Shown here in pieces: positions 54,462-63,874 of a DNA stretch of 64,000 nucleotides; the first letter of the stretch is position 1; every line of letters begins with the position of its first letter. The translations under genes and the position numbers were made by a program. The notes beneath the pieces are model-generated. The model saw only the letters and a list, made by a program, of their open reading frames with translations, was not told where the DNA came from and ran no database searches. This DNA comes from Microtetraspora glauca (GTDB lineage: Bacteria > Actinomycetota > Actinomycetes > Streptomycetales > Streptomycetaceae): NCBI GenBank assembly GCA_000721275.1, contig JOFO01000004.1, positions 212,778 to 276,777 of the forward strand. Direction: 5' to 3'.

Positions 54462-55514
54462 ATGAAGGACGGGGACGTGGAGGAGTACGAGCGGCTGCTC
54501 GCGGACGTCGCGGCCACCGGCCGGCGGCTGAACCGGGACGAGCTGGAACGCCGCCGGGAGGCGGGGGAGCGCGCCGCCGGCGAGGGCCTGGCCCTGCGCG
54601 CCCTCATCGGCCGGCACCTCGCGGCCGTCCGCGACGCCTGGCCCGAGCGCCCGCTGTCCCGGCGGACGACCCTCGACCTGCTCGCCGTCGTCGAGCAGTC
54701 CGTCGACGCCTTCGCCGGCGGGTACGAGCGTGCCCAGCGCCTGGCGGTACGTCAGGAGGAGGCCGAGCGCCGCGAGTTCGTCGACGACCTGCTGTACGGC
54801 CGCAGCGACGTCGGGCGCATCGCCGAGCGCGCGGAACGCTTCGGGCTCCGCCTCTCGCAGGCGCACGCGGTCGCCGTCGCCCGGGGCCCCCGTGCGTACA
54901 GCGAGGCCGACGCGGTCCCGCAGCAGGTCGAACGGGCCCTCATCGGCAGGTTCGGCGACCGGCACATCCTGCTCACCACCAAGGGCGGCCGGATCGTGTG
55001 CGTCGCCCCCGGCGACCAGGCCGACGTCCTCACCTACTTCGCGAAGCAGGCGTTCGCGGCCACCGGCGGCGGGCAGGCGGCGATCGGCCGGCCCCAGCCC
55101 GGCCCGCGCGGTGTCGTCCACTCGTACGAGGAAGCGCTCGGCGCCCTCGACCTCGCCGACCGCCTCGACCTCGACGCCCCCGTCCTGCACGCCGCCGACC
55201 TGCTCGTCTACCCGGTCCTCACCCGGGACCGGCAGGCCATGGAAGACCTCGTCGGCAGCGTCCTCGGCCCGCTCCAGACCGCCCGCGGCGGCGCGGAACC
55301 CCTCCTGGACACCCTGACCGCGTTCTTCGACAGCGGCTGCGTCACCACCCAGGCCGCACGACTGCTCAACCTCTCGGTGCGCGCCGTCACCTACCGCCTC
55401 GACCGGATCCACCGCCTCACCGGAGCGGACCCCGCCGATCCGGTCAGCCGCTACACCCTCCAGACCGCCGTCATCGGCGCCCGTCTCCTCGGCTGGCCCG
55501 GAAAGCCCCTCTGA
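54462..55514 (+). CDS. PucR/CdaR-family transcriptional regulator
   Basis: 350 residues. N-terminal helical domain (YERLLADVAATGRRLNRDEL, DLLAVVEQSVDAFAGGYERA). A GGDEF-like central fold follows (QAHAVAVARGPRAYSEAD, RIVCVAPGDQADVLTYFAK). The C-terminal PucR HTH reads LLDTLTAFFDSGCVTTQAARL, LNLSVRAVTYRLDRIHRLTG. Such proteins respond to metabolites; the target is unknown. ATG 54462 follows GGGGCGGGGA; another ATG lies 14 codons upstream. It sits between the two copies of the 28-bp element, with the RCK gene on one side and the flotillin unit on the other, and may be co-selected with them. Confidence 0.85.
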   Translation: MKDGDVEEYERLLADVAATGRRLNRDELERRREAGERAAGEGLALRALIGRHLAAVRDAWPERPLSRRTTLDLLAVVEQSVDAFAGGYERAQRLAVRQEEAERREFVDDLLYGRSDVGRIAERAERFGLRLSQAHAVAVARGPRAYSEADAVPQQVERALIGRFGDRHILLTTKGGRIVCVAPGDQADVLTYFAKQAFAATGGGQAAIGRPQPGPRGVVHSYEEALGALDLADRLDLDAPVLHAADLLVYPVLTRDRQAMEDLVGSVLGPLQTARGGAEPLLDTLTAFFDSGCVTTQAARLLNLSVRAVTYRLDRIHRLTGADPADPVSRYTLQTAVIGARLLGWPGKPL

Positions 55515-55545
55515 CGGCCCGTCACCGCGCCGAAGAGCGCGGCGT

Positions 55546-55573
55546 CGGCATCAAGAACGCGTCAAGACTGCCG
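55546..55573 (+). promoter_or_regulatory. 28-bp shared element upstream of the flotillin unit
   Basis: Exact inverted copy of 54288-54315. In the direction of the downstream gene it reads CGGCATCAAGAACGCG and continues TCAAGACTGCCG. A few bases beyond, CCGGCA-TG is again shared with the RCK upstream region, so the two promoters are related over about 40 bp. It lies 112 bp before the small membrane protein gene. Confidence 0.7.
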
Positions 55574-55684
55574 GACACCGGCAATGCGCGTGCCGGCGCC
55601 GGAGCGTCAGAATGGCCCTGCCGGCGGCGCACCGCGAGGGTCGCTGCCGGGCACCGGAAGCGGCGAGCACGGGGGAGGGCGGGC

Positions 55685-56107
55685 ATGGCGGAGCTCTTCG
55701 GCGCGGCCTTCGGCTTCCCCGGTTTGATCCTGACGTCCGCGCTCGCCGTGGTGGCCGGTTTCTGGCTGCTCGTGCTCTGCCGGATGGTGCCGCTCGACGC
55801 CTTCGACGCGGACGTGGACAGGGAGGCGCTGGGCCTCGGTGCCGTCCCCGTCGCCGTGGCCGGTTCGGTCTTCGTCGCCGCCGGATGGCTGCTCGACCTC
55901 GCCGGCATGCTGCTGCTGGGCCGGTCGGGCCTGCCCGCGCCGTGGTCCCTCCCGCTCTCCGTCGCACTGCTCGCCGGGGCGCTCGCCGCCTCGTGGCGGC
56001 TGACGCGGTGGCTGGCCGGCCGGGTGAGGAAACGTCCGGCCGCCGCCCGCCGGACCCGGCGCCCCGGCGCCGCCCCCGGCCCGCACCCCGCGCGGCCCCC
56101 GGCCTGA
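55685..56107 (+). CDS. Small membrane protein paired with flotillin
   Basis: 140 residues with three hydrophobic segments: LILTSALAVVAGFWLLVLC (about 14-32), LGAVPVAVAGSVFVAAGWLL (about 50-69) and a third near 89-107. They are followed by a basic Arg/Pro/Ala tail. ATG 55685 follows GGGGGAG. In E. coli the flotillin YqiK is encoded beside YqiJ, a membrane protein with an OB-type NfeD domain. This protein occupies the same place but no OB domain is visible, so equivalence is only positional. Probably a membrane partner of the flotillin, co-transcribed with it (45-bp gap). Confidence 0.7.
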   Translation: MAELFGAAFGFPGLILTSALAVVAGFWLLVLCRMVPLDAFDADVDREALGLGAVPVAVAGSVFVAAGWLLDLAGMLLLGRSGLPAPWSLPLSVALLAGALAASWRLTRWLAGRVRKRPAAARRTRRPGAAPGPHPARPPA

Positions 56108-56152
56108 GCCGCCGCGCCCATCGACTCCCTACCGACACGGGGTACTTCTCTC

Positions 56153-58165
56153 ATGGATGCCATCACCGCGGGCATCGGCGCGCTCGTCGCTGTCGCCCTG
56201 CTCCTCGCCGTCGCCGTCGCCCTCACGCTCAGCCGGCTCTTCCGCAAGGTCGAGCAGGGCAAGGCGCTGATCGTCTCCAAGATGCGCAAGGTCGACGTCA
56301 CCTTCACCGGCCAGGTCGTCCTGCCCGTGCTGCACAAGGCCGAGATCATGGACATCTCGGTGAAGACCATCGAGATCTCCCGGACCGGCCGCGACGGACT
56401 GATCTGCCGGGACAACATCCGCGCCGACATCCGCATCTCGTTCTTCGTCCGCGTCAACAAGACGGTCGAGGACGTCATCAAGGTCGCCCAGGCCATCGGC
56501 ACCGCCCGGGCGAGCGACCAGGCCACCCTCCAGGAGCTGTTCAACGCGAAGTTCTCCGAGGCGCTCAAGTCCGTCGGCAAGCAGATGGACTTCACCGACC
56601 TCTACACCAAGCGCGAGGAACTCCGCTTCCGCATCATCGAGCTGATCGGCATCGACCTCAACGGCTACAGCCTGGAGGACGCGGCCATCGACCACCTGGA
56701 GCAGACCCCGCTCACCCAGCTCGACGCCGGCAACATCCTCGACGCCCAGGGCATCCGCAAGATCACCGAACTCACCGCCGCCGAGAACGTCCGCACCAAC
56801 GAGCTCCGCCAGAACGAGCAGAAGGAGATCACCCGCCAGAACGTCGACGCCCGCGAGGCCATCCTGGAGCTGGAACGGCGCCAGGCCGACGCCGAGATCA
56901 AGCAGCGGCGCGAGATCGAGACCGTACGCGCCAAGGAGGAGGCCGAGACGGCGAAGGTCGTCGAGGAGGAGCGGCTGCGGGCCCAGAGCGCCTTCCTCCG
57001 CACCGAGGAACAGCTCGGCGTCCAGCGGGAGAACCAGGCCCGCGAGGTGGCCGTCGCGCAGAAGAACCGCGAGCGGGTCATCGCCGTCGAGAACGAGCGG
57101 ATCGAGAAGGACCGGCTCCTGGAGGTCATCGCCCGCGACCGCGAGACCGAACTCACCCGGATCGCCGCCGAGAAGGAGGTCGAGGCCGAGCGCCGCGAGA
57201 TCGCCGAGGTCATCCGCGAGCGGGTCGCCGTCGACCGGACCGTCGCCGAGCAGGAGGAGTCCATCAAGCGGCTCCGCGCCGTGGAGGAGGCCGAGCGCGA
57301 GCGGCAGGCCCTGGTCATCGCCGCCGAGGCGGAGGCCCAGGAGAAACTGGTCAAGGACATCAAGGCCGCCGAGGCCGCCGAACAGGCCGCGGTCCACCGG
57401 GCCGCGGAGGAACTGACCCTCGCCGAGGCCCGCCACAAGGCCGCCGACCTCGACGCCCGCGCCAGGCTCCGGCTCGCCGAGGGCGCCCAGGCCGAGGCCG
57501 CCGCCGAGGGACTGGCCGCCGTCCAGGTCCGGGAGAAGGAGGCCGACGCCATCGAGAAGGCCGGCCGCGCCGAGGCCGGGGCCACCGAGGCCCGCCTCCG
57601 GGCGGAGGCCGAGGGCCTGCGGGCGAAGGCGCTCGCGGAGGCCGCCGCGATCGGCGAGAAGCTGAAGGCCGAGGCCGAGGGCCTCAACCAGAAGGCCGTC
57701 GCCGTCGCCGCCTTCGACGAGGCGTCCCGCACCCACGAGGAGTACCGGCTCCGCCTGGAGGCTGAGAAGGACATCCGGCTCGCCGGCCTCGACGTCCAGC
57801 GGCAGGTCGCCGAAGCCCAGGCCACGGTGCTGGCCACCGGGCTGGAGAACGCCGACATCAACATCGTCGGCGGGGAGTCCGTCTTCCTCGACCGGCTCGT
57901 CCAGTCGATCGCGCTCGGCAAGTCCGTCGACGGCTTCATGGACCACTCGCAGACCGCCCGGGCCCTCGCCGGACCGTGGCTGAACGGCGACGGCTCCTTC
58001 ACCGAGGACCTGACCAAGGTGCTCGGCTCCCTCTCCACGGCCGACGTCCAGAACCTCAGCGTCTCCGCGCTGCTCGCCAAGGTCATGAAGTCCGGCGCCC
58101 TCGACCCGGCGGCCCCGGCGCCCGGCCCGGCCGGCCAGGCGCTCAACGGCACGACGGCGCACTGA
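56153..58165 (+). CDS. Flotillin/SPFH protein (YqiK-like)
   Basis: 670 residues. One N-terminal membrane helix (about 5-28). SPFH/band-7 domain (about 38-210): KALIVSKMRKVDVTFTGQVV, ISRTGRDGLICRDNIRADIR, VGKQMDFTDLYTKREELRFR. A very long Glu/Ala/Arg-rich coiled coil (about 215-560) with repeated ERREIAEVIRERVAVDRTV-type heptads precedes the flotillin C-terminal domain GGESVFLDRLVQSIALGKSV. Such proteins oligomerise on the inner membrane face and organise microdomains. It follows the small membrane protein and precedes the AAA ATPase, with an 18-bp-stem hairpin in between. Full-length and intact. Confidence 0.9.
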   Translation: MDAITAGIGALVAVALLLAVAVALTLSRLFRKVEQGKALIVSKMRKVDVTFTGQVVLPVLHKAEIMDISVKTIEISRTGRDGLICRDNIRADIRISFFVRVNKTVEDVIKVAQAIGTARASDQATLQELFNAKFSEALKSVGKQMDFTDLYTKREELRFRIIELIGIDLNGYSLEDAAIDHLEQTPLTQLDAGNILDAQGIRKITELTAAENVRTNELRQNEQKEITRQNVDAREAILELERRQADAEIKQRREIETVRAKEEAETAKVVEEERLRAQSAFLRTEEQLGVQRENQAREVAVAQKNRERVIAVENERIEKDRLLEVIARDRETELTRIAAEKEVEAERREIAEVIRERVAVDRTVAEQEESIKRLRAVEEAERERQALVIAAEAEAQEKLVKDIKAAEAAEQAAVHRAAEELTLAEARHKAADLDARARLRLAEGAQAEAAAEGLAAVQVREKEADAIEKAGRAEAGATEARLRAEAEGLRAKALAEAAAIGEKLKAEAEGLNQKAVAVAAFDEASRTHEEYRLRLEAEKDIRLAGLDVQRQVAEAQATVLATGLENADINIVGGESVFLDRLVQSIALGKSVDGFMDHSQTARALAGPWLNGDGSFTEDLTKVLGSLSTADVQNLSVSALLAKVMKSGALDPAAPAPGPAGQALNGTTAH

Positions 58166-58178
58166 CACACACGGGACC

Positions 58179-58223
58179 AGGAGGGCCGGTGCCGGACACG
58201 GGGGTTCCGGCACCGGCCCTCCT
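58179..58223 (+). terminator. Strong hairpin between flotillin and AAA ATPase genes
   Basis: Perfect 18-bp stem (58179-58196 with 58206-58223; core GGAGGGCCGGTGCCGGA) and 9-base loop. It begins 14 bp after the flotillin stop and ends 31 bp before the ATPase start. It may terminate part of the transcripts or stabilise the upstream mRNA, giving unequal amounts of the two proteins. Confidence 0.7.
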
Positions 58224-58254
58224 CCGCAGGAGACACGGGGAGAGGCACCACACG

Positions 58255-61200
58255 ATGGACACGAAGCAGGCGCCCACCGGGACGCACGGCGGCGTCGACG
58301 AGGACGCGTACGCGGTCCTGCGCGACCGGCTCACACAGCTGGCAGCCGAACTGGCCGCCCGCGCCCAGGCGTTGAACGACGAGCGGACCCGCGTCTTCGG
58401 CTCCGGCGAGCTGGAACTCACCGGCACCGCGCAGCTGCGGACCGAGACGCCCTGCGTCCTCACCGACGCGGTGGCCGTCGGCGGCCTCCTGTTCTTCGGC
58501 CGCACCCGCCCGCCCGGCGCCGACACCGGGGAACCCCGCGTCGCCGACGTCTTCGCCCTGTACGACCGCGAGTTCACCGCCCAGCCCGAGGACGCGCTCC
58601 CCGGCCTGCTCGACGACCCGGACTTCGTCCGCGAGTTCACCGCCCTCCACCGCTACTTCCGCGGCGCGCGCCTCGTCCGCCTCCGCCGCGCCGAAGGACG
58701 CCTCCTCGCCGTCTTCCGCACCGGCGACAAGGCCGACGACCTGCGCGTCCTGCGCTGGACGGTCACACCGTCGGGGGAGTGCCGGTTCCTGGACGCCCGC
58801 GGCGACCGCGCCCTCCCCGCGCCGGCCGGCCAGGACGTCACCTGGACCGCCGCCGGCCGCGACGACCACGTGCCCGGCCGCCACCCCCACCTCGACCTCG
58901 GCGGACGGCTGTACGTCTCCACGGTCGGCGGCACCCTCACCGTCAAGACCGAGAACGACACCGAGACCGCCGACGGCGTCCACACCGAGCCCGTCGACGA
59001 CCCCCTGCAGTCCCTCGCCGACGCCGAGGTCGCCCACGCCGTCGTCGGCCCGCTCGTCCTCGTCCGCGTCCTGCCCTACCGCGAGACGACCGTCCGCCAC
59101 CTGGTCTTCCACACCCTCACCGGCACCGTCGTCCGCCTCGACGCCCTCGGCCAGGCATGCCTGCGGCTCCCCGACGACCGCGGCGTCGTCTTCCCCGGCG
59201 GATACTGCCTCGCCGACGGCACCGTCCGGACCTTCGACACCGACACCACCGGCCTCGCCCACGACGGCTCCGTCACCTCCCCGCACGGCGAGGACGTCCT
59301 GTACGTCTTCCGCGCCCCCCACGACGGACGGACCGTCCTCCTCCCGTACCACCGGGTCCGCGAGGAGATCACCCGCCCCGTCACCGGCCGCGCGCACGCG
59401 CTGCTCGACGACGGGACCCTCGCCGTGCTGCGCGGGACCGGCTCCGAGCCGGGCCGCGTCCACCCCGTGCAGCTCTGGCGCACCCCCTTCACCGCCGACA
59501 CCCACCTCCCGCCGGCCGGCACCGGACCCCTGGCCCGGATCGGCGACGCCGACCTCGTCCGCGGCATCTCCGACTGCCTCGCCGTCGCCCGCCAGGCCAC
59601 CGAGACCACCCCGACCGGCCCCGTGTACGCGGCCCTGCTCGCCGCCTGCGACCGCGCCACCGACACCCACCACTGGCTCCACGACCCGGACACCGGCGAC
59701 CTCGGCACCCCGCTCGCCGCGCTGCGCACGACCGCCGAGCAGGTCCTCGCCGAGTTCGAGACCGTCGCCGCCCTCACCGGCCGCGCCGCCGACGCCCTCG
59801 CGGACGCCGAGCGGACCCTCACCCGGCTCGTCCGCCAGGTCCGCGGCGAGTCCCCCGCCACCGCCGACGAGTGGATCTCCCGCCTCACCGACCTCCGCCG
59901 GGCCCAGGGCCGCCTCCTCACCGTCAAGGAGCTGCGGTACGCCGACACCGACGCCGTCGACGCCCTGGCCCGCCGGACCGAGGACGACATCGCCTCCGCC
60001 GCCCAGCGGGCGGTCGCCTTCCTCCACCGCCCGGACGCCTTCACCGCCCACGCCGCGGAAGCCGAACGGCTCGCCGCCGCCGCGGCCGGCGCCGACAGCG
60101 TCACCGCCACCGACGACCTCGCCGCACGCCTCGACGAGCAGGGCCTCGGGCTGCGCACGCTCAGCGAGGTCGTCGCCGGCCTGGACATCGCCGACGCCAC
60201 CGTCCGCACCTCCGTCCTCGCGCGCGTCGCCGACGTCCTCGCCGGCCTCAACCGGGCCCGGGCCGTCCTGACCGCCCGCCGCGCCGAACTCCTCGACCGC
60301 GAGGGACGGGCCGAGTTCACGGCGCGGTTCGCCCTGCTCGCCGAGGCGGTCACCGGCGCGCTCGCCGCCGCCGCCACCCCCGAGGACTGCGACGCCCGGC
60401 TCGGCGGGCTCCTGCTCCAGCTGGAGAACCTGGAAGCCCGGTTCGCCGACCACGACGGCTTCCTCCGCGACCTCGCCGACAAGCGGACCGAGGTCCACGA
60501 CGCCTTCACCGCACGCCGCCAGACCCTCGCCGACGCCCGCGCCCGCCGGGCCGAACGCCTCGCCGAGTCCGCAGCCCGGACCCTCGACGCCGTCGCACGG
60601 CGGGCCGCCCGGCTCGACGGCGCCGACGACGTCCACGCGTACTTCGCCTCCGACCCCATGGTCGCCGCGCTCCGCCGCACCGCAGACGAACTGCGCGACC
60701 TCGGCGACCGGGTGCGGGCCGGGGAACTGGAGGGCCGGCTCGCCGCCGCCCGCCAGGAGGCCGGCCGGGCCCTGCGCGACCGCACCGAGCTGTACGTCGA
60801 CGGCGGCGACACCCTCCGCCTCGGCCGGCACCGGTTCGCCGTCCAGCGGCAGCGGCCCGAGCTCACCCTGGTCCCGGACGGCGACGCCCTCGCCTTCGTC
60901 GTCACCGGCACCGACTACCGCCGCCCCGTCACCGATCCCGCCTTTCAGGCCACCCGCCCGTACTGGACCCGGACCCTCCCCTCCGAGTCCCCGGACGTCT
61001 ACCGCGCCGAATACCTGGCCGCCCGCCTGCTCGCCGAGCACGGCGCCGACGCCCTGGCCGCCGCCGACCTGCCCGCGCTCGTCCGGCGCGCCGCGGAAGC
61101 CGCGTACGACGAGGGGTACGAGCGCGGGGTCCACGACCACGACGCGACGGCCGTCCTCGCCGCCGTGCTCCGGCTGCGCGACGGCGCCGGACCGCTGCGC

Positions 61201-63090
61201 CACCCCGCCGAGGCCCGGGCGCGCGCCCAGCTGTTCTGGGCGCACACGGCGACCGCCGAGGCCCGCACCGCCTGGCACCGCCGCGCCGCCTCCCTCGCCC
61301 GGGCCCGCGACCTCTTCGGCGCCGCACCCGGCCTCGACGCGCTCCGCCGCGAACTGGCCGAGGAGACGGGCGACCCGGCCGCCGCCGCGTACCTCGTGGA
61401 CGAACTGACCTCCGCCCCGGCCGGGTTCGCGGTGTCCGCGGAGGCCCGCACGCTGCTGGAGAAGTTCCGCAGGACCGTGGGGAGTCACGCGTACGACGAC
61501 GACCTCGCCGCCCTCCCGGACGTCACGGCCCGCCGCCGGCTCGTCGAGGGGTGGCTGCACGCCTACGCCGCCGCCTCCGGAGAGCAGGCCGGGACGGGCG
61601 TCCTGGCGGAGGCCGTCGCCGTCGAACTGTGCCCCGCGCTCGACCGGTACGACGCCGACGGCCCCACCCGCACCACGGTCACCGGCCTGCTCGGCCGTCA
61701 TCCGCGCCTGACCGACGGCTCCCTGGAGCTGCGCGTCGACGAATTCCTGCACCGCACCGCCGAGTTCGCCGCCCGCGACGTCCCCGCCTTCCGGGCCTAC
61801 CAGGAGCGCAGGGCGGAACTGGTCGCGGCCGAACGCGCCCGGCTGCGGCTGGACGCGTACCGTCCGCGCGTCATGGCCTCGTTCGTCCGCAACCGGCTCG
61901 TCGACGAGGTCTATCTGCCGCTCGTCGGCGACAACCTCGCCAAGCAGCTCGGCGCGGCCGGCGACGGCCGCGCCGACCACCACGGCCTGCTCCTGCTGCT
62001 GTCCCCGCCCGGCTACGGCAAGACGACCCTCGTGGAGTACGTCGCCGAACGCCTCGGCCTGCTCCTCGTCAAGGTCGACGGCCCCTCGCTCGGCCCGGAC
62101 ACCGTCACCCTCGATCCGGCGGAGGCACCGGACACCGGTGCCCGCCGCGAACTGGAGAAGATCGCTTTCGCGCTCGCGGCCGGCAACAACGTCCTGCTGT
62201 ACCTGGACGACATCCAGCACTGCTCGCCCGAGTTCCTGCAGAAGTTCATCCCCCTCTGCGACGCCACCCGCGGCCTCGCCGGGCACGACCTGCGCGGCAA
62301 GCGCTTCGCCGTCTGCATGGCCGGCAACCCCTACACCGAGTCGGGGCGGCGCTTCCGCGTCCCCGACATGCTCGCCAACCGCGCCGACGTGTGGAACCTC
62401 GGCGACGTCCTCACCGGCAAGGAGGACGCCTTCGCCTTCAGCTTCGTGGAGAACGCCCTCACCTCCCACCCGGACCTCGCCCCCCTCGCCGGCCGCGACC
62501 GCGCGGACGTCGACCTGCTGGCCAGACTCGCCGCCGGCGACCCCACCGCGCTCCGCGACCGCCTCACCCACCCGTACGCCCCGGCCGAACTCGACCGGAT
62601 CCTCGCCGTCCTGCGGCACCTGCTGACCGCCCGCACCACCGTGCTCGCCGTCAACGAGGCGTACATCGCCTCCGCCGCGCAGGCCGACGACGCCCGCACC
62701 GAGCCGCCGTTCCGCCTCCAGGGCTCGTACCGCGACATGAACAAGCTGGCGGCCCGCATCTCGGCCGCCATGGACGACGCCGAACTCGCCGCCCTGATCG
62801 ACGACCACTACACGGCGGAGGCCCAGACCCTCACCACCGACGCCGAGGCCAACCTCCTCAAGCTCGCCGCCCTGCGCGGCACCCTCACCCCGGAACAGGC
62901 CCGCCGCTGGACCGAGATCACCACCGCCTACACCCGCGCGCGGACCCTCGCCGGCGCGGGCGACGACCCGGCCGCCCGCGCCGTCGCCGCCCTCGGCCTC
63001 CTCGCGGACCGGATCACCGCCGTGGAGGCCGCCATCACCCGCGCCGCCGACCCCCGCCGGCTCCCCGCCGGACGGCACGCCCGGGACTGA
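58255..63090 (+). CDS. Giant AAA ATPase (DNA repair ATPase / DUF3686-type)
   Basis: 1611 residues. Residues 1 to about 430 read as beta-rich repeats (RHPHLDLGGRLYVSTVGGTL, GQACLRLPDDRGVVFPGGYC, SPHGEDVLYVFRAPHDG), possibly a propeller-like domain. Residues 430-950 form long helical and coiled-coil stretches (LLQLENLEARFADHDGFLRD, ARRQTLADARARRAERLAES). The AAA module has Walker A SPPGYGKTTL at 1250-1259, Walker B LLYLDDIQH with Asp1318-Asp1319, and sensor-like CMAGNPYTES. The C-terminus is helical. Such very large ATPases are often annotated as DNA repair ATPases without proof. Placed after a membrane protein and flotillin, it probably works in a membrane-linked complex; defence or repair are both conceivable. 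Confidence 0.8.
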   Translation: MDTKQAPTGTHGGVDEDAYAVLRDRLTQLAAELAARAQALNDERTRVFGSGELELTGTAQLRTETPCVLTDAVAVGGLLFFGRTRPPGADTGEPRVADVFALYDREFTAQPEDALPGLLDDPDFVREFTALHRYFRGARLVRLRRAEGRLLAVFRTGDKADDLRVLRWTVTPSGECRFLDARGDRALPAPAGQDVTWTAAGRDDHVPGRHPHLDLGGRLYVSTVGGTLTVKTENDTETADGVHTEPVDDPLQSLADAEVAHAVVGPLVLVRVLPYRETTVRHLVFHTLTGTVVRLDALGQACLRLPDDRGVVFPGGYCLADGTVRTFDTDTTGLAHDGSVTSPHGEDVLYVFRAPHDGRTVLLPYHRVREEITRPVTGRAHALLDDGTLAVLRGTGSEPGRVHPVQLWRTPFTADTHLPPAGTGPLARIGDADLVRGISDCLAVARQATETTPTGPVYAALLAACDRATDTHHWLHDPDTGDLGTPLAALRTTAEQVLAEFETVAALTGRAADALADAERTLTRLVRQVRGESPATADEWISRLTDLRRAQGRLLTVKELRYADTDAVDALARRTEDDIASAAQRAVAFLHRPDAFTAHAAEAERLAAAAAGADSVTATDDLAARLDEQGLGLRTLSEVVAGLDIADATVRTSVLARVADVLAGLNRARAVLTARRAELLDREGRAEFTARFALLAEAVTGALAAAATPEDCDARLGGLLLQLENLEARFADHDGFLRDLADKRTEVHDAFTARRQTLADARARRAERLAESAARTLDAVARRAARLDGADDVHAYFASDPMVAALRRTADELRDLGDRVRAGELEGRLAAARQEAGRALRDRTELYVDGGDTLRLGRHRFAVQRQRPELTLVPDGDALAFVVTGTDYRRPVTDPAFQATRPYWTRTLPSESPDVYRAEYLAARLLAEHGADALAAADLPALVRRAAEAAYDEGYERGVHDHDATAVLAAVLRLRDGAGPLRHPAEARARAQLFWAHTATAEARTAWHRRAASLARARDLFGAAPGLDALRRELAEETGDPAAAAYLVDELTSAPAGFAVSAEARTLLEKFRRTVGSHAYDDDLAALPDVTARRRLVEGWLHAYAAASGEQAGTGVLAEAVAVELCPALDRYDADGPTRTTVTGLLGRHPRLTDGSLELRVDEFLHRTAEFAARDVPAFRAYQERRAELVAAERARLRLDAYRPRVMASFVRNRLVDEVYLPLVGDNLAKQLGAAGDGRADHHGLLLLLSPPGYGKTTLVEYVAERLGLLLVKVDGPSLGPDTVTLDPAEAPDTGARRELEKIAFALAAGNNVLLYLDDIQHCSPEFLQKFIPLCDATRGLAGHDLRGKRFAVCMAGNPYTESGRRFRVPDMLANRADVWNLGDVLTGKEDAFAFSFVENALTSHPDLAPLAGRDRADVDLLARLAAGDPTALRDRLTHPYAPAELDRILAVLRHLLTARTTVLAVNEAYIASAAQADDARTEPPFRLQGSYRDMNKLAARISAAMDDAELAALIDDHYTAEAQTLTTDAEANLLKLAALRGTLTPEQARRWTEITTAYTRARTLAGAGDDPAARAVAALGLLADRITAVEAAITRAADPRRLPAGRHARD

Positions 63091-63124
63091 CACGAGGAGG
63101 GACGGGGACGGGCCGGCGGCGGGG

Positions 63125-63874
63125 TCAGGCGGGCAGGGCCATCACCAGCAGGGGAGCGGTGGTGGGCCGGGGGGAGCCTCCGGCGGGTTCGAGCGTGAGG
63201 CCGACGGCGCCCGCGTCCGCCGGGTCTCCGGTCAGCACCACGGTGCCGTCGCGGTCCAGCAGACCGGCCGGCAGCATCGTGCCGTCGTGGTCGAGCCACA
63301 CCTGGTACGTCCGCCCGGCACCGGGAGCGGGCAGGTTCGCGGCGCTGAAGACCGCCTTGTTCCGCGCCTCGGAGGAGACGACGGTGGTCAGGGCCCCGTT
63401 CGCCGCCCGGCCGTGCACGGTGCGCGCGTCGGGGGCCGCCAGCACTGCGCCCACCTCGTCGAGCTGGCGCTGGGCCTGCCGGGCCTGCTCGGCGAGGTCG
63501 TCCCCGGCCCGCGTCTGCCACACCGCCACTCCGCCGAGCGTGGCGGCGGCCACGCTCGCGGCCAGCGCCAGGGGCACCGCGCGCCGGCGGAGGGCGCCTC
63601 CGAGCGCGGGCGCCGTACCGGTCGCCCGGCCCCGCGGCGGCAGTTGGCGCACGCCGTCGACGGCCGCCATGACCCGCGTCTTGACCGCGGCGGGCGGCGG
63701 CTGGGAGACGGCGGCGGCGAGACGCGCCGTCGTGGCCCGGAACTCGGCGGCCTCCCGCCGGCACGCCTCGCAGGACCGCAGGTGCGCGTCGAAGTCCCCG
63801 CGCTCGGTGTCGTCGAGGGCGCCGAGGGCGTACGCGGCGACGAGGGTGTGGGCGTCGGTGGAGTGGTGGTTCAT
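63125..63874 (-). CDS. rskA: Anti-sigma-K factor RskA
   Basis: 249 residues. N-terminal anti-sigma domain with the HxxxCxxC zinc motif: [20 protein letters not shown], then [15 protein letters not shown]. One membrane helix (about 97-115, [19 protein letters not shown]). The extracellular RskA domain ends in [20 protein letters not shown] and [20 protein letters not shown]. It holds SigK at the membrane until proteolysis. ATG 63874 overlaps the SigK stop (ATGA), so the pair is translationally coupled. Length is normal for the family. Confidence 0.92.
   Translation of the reverse strand: MNHHSTDAHTLVAAYALGALDDTERGDFDAHLRSCEACRREAAEFRATTARLAAAVSQPPPAAVKTRVMAAVDGVRQLPPRGRATGTAPALGGALRRRAVPLALAASVAAATLGGVAVWQTRAGDDLAEQARQAQRQLDEVGAVLAAPDARTVHGRAANGALTTVVSSEARNKAVFSAANLPAPGAGRTYQVWLDHDGTMLPAGLLDRDGTVVLTGDPADAGAVGLTLEPAGGSPRPTTAPLLVMALPA

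Noticed and set aside
56665..63093. 2142-codon open frame antisense to the flotillin and AAA ATPase genes
   Set aside because: Gly/Val/Glu-rich shadow that spans two real genes on the other strand.
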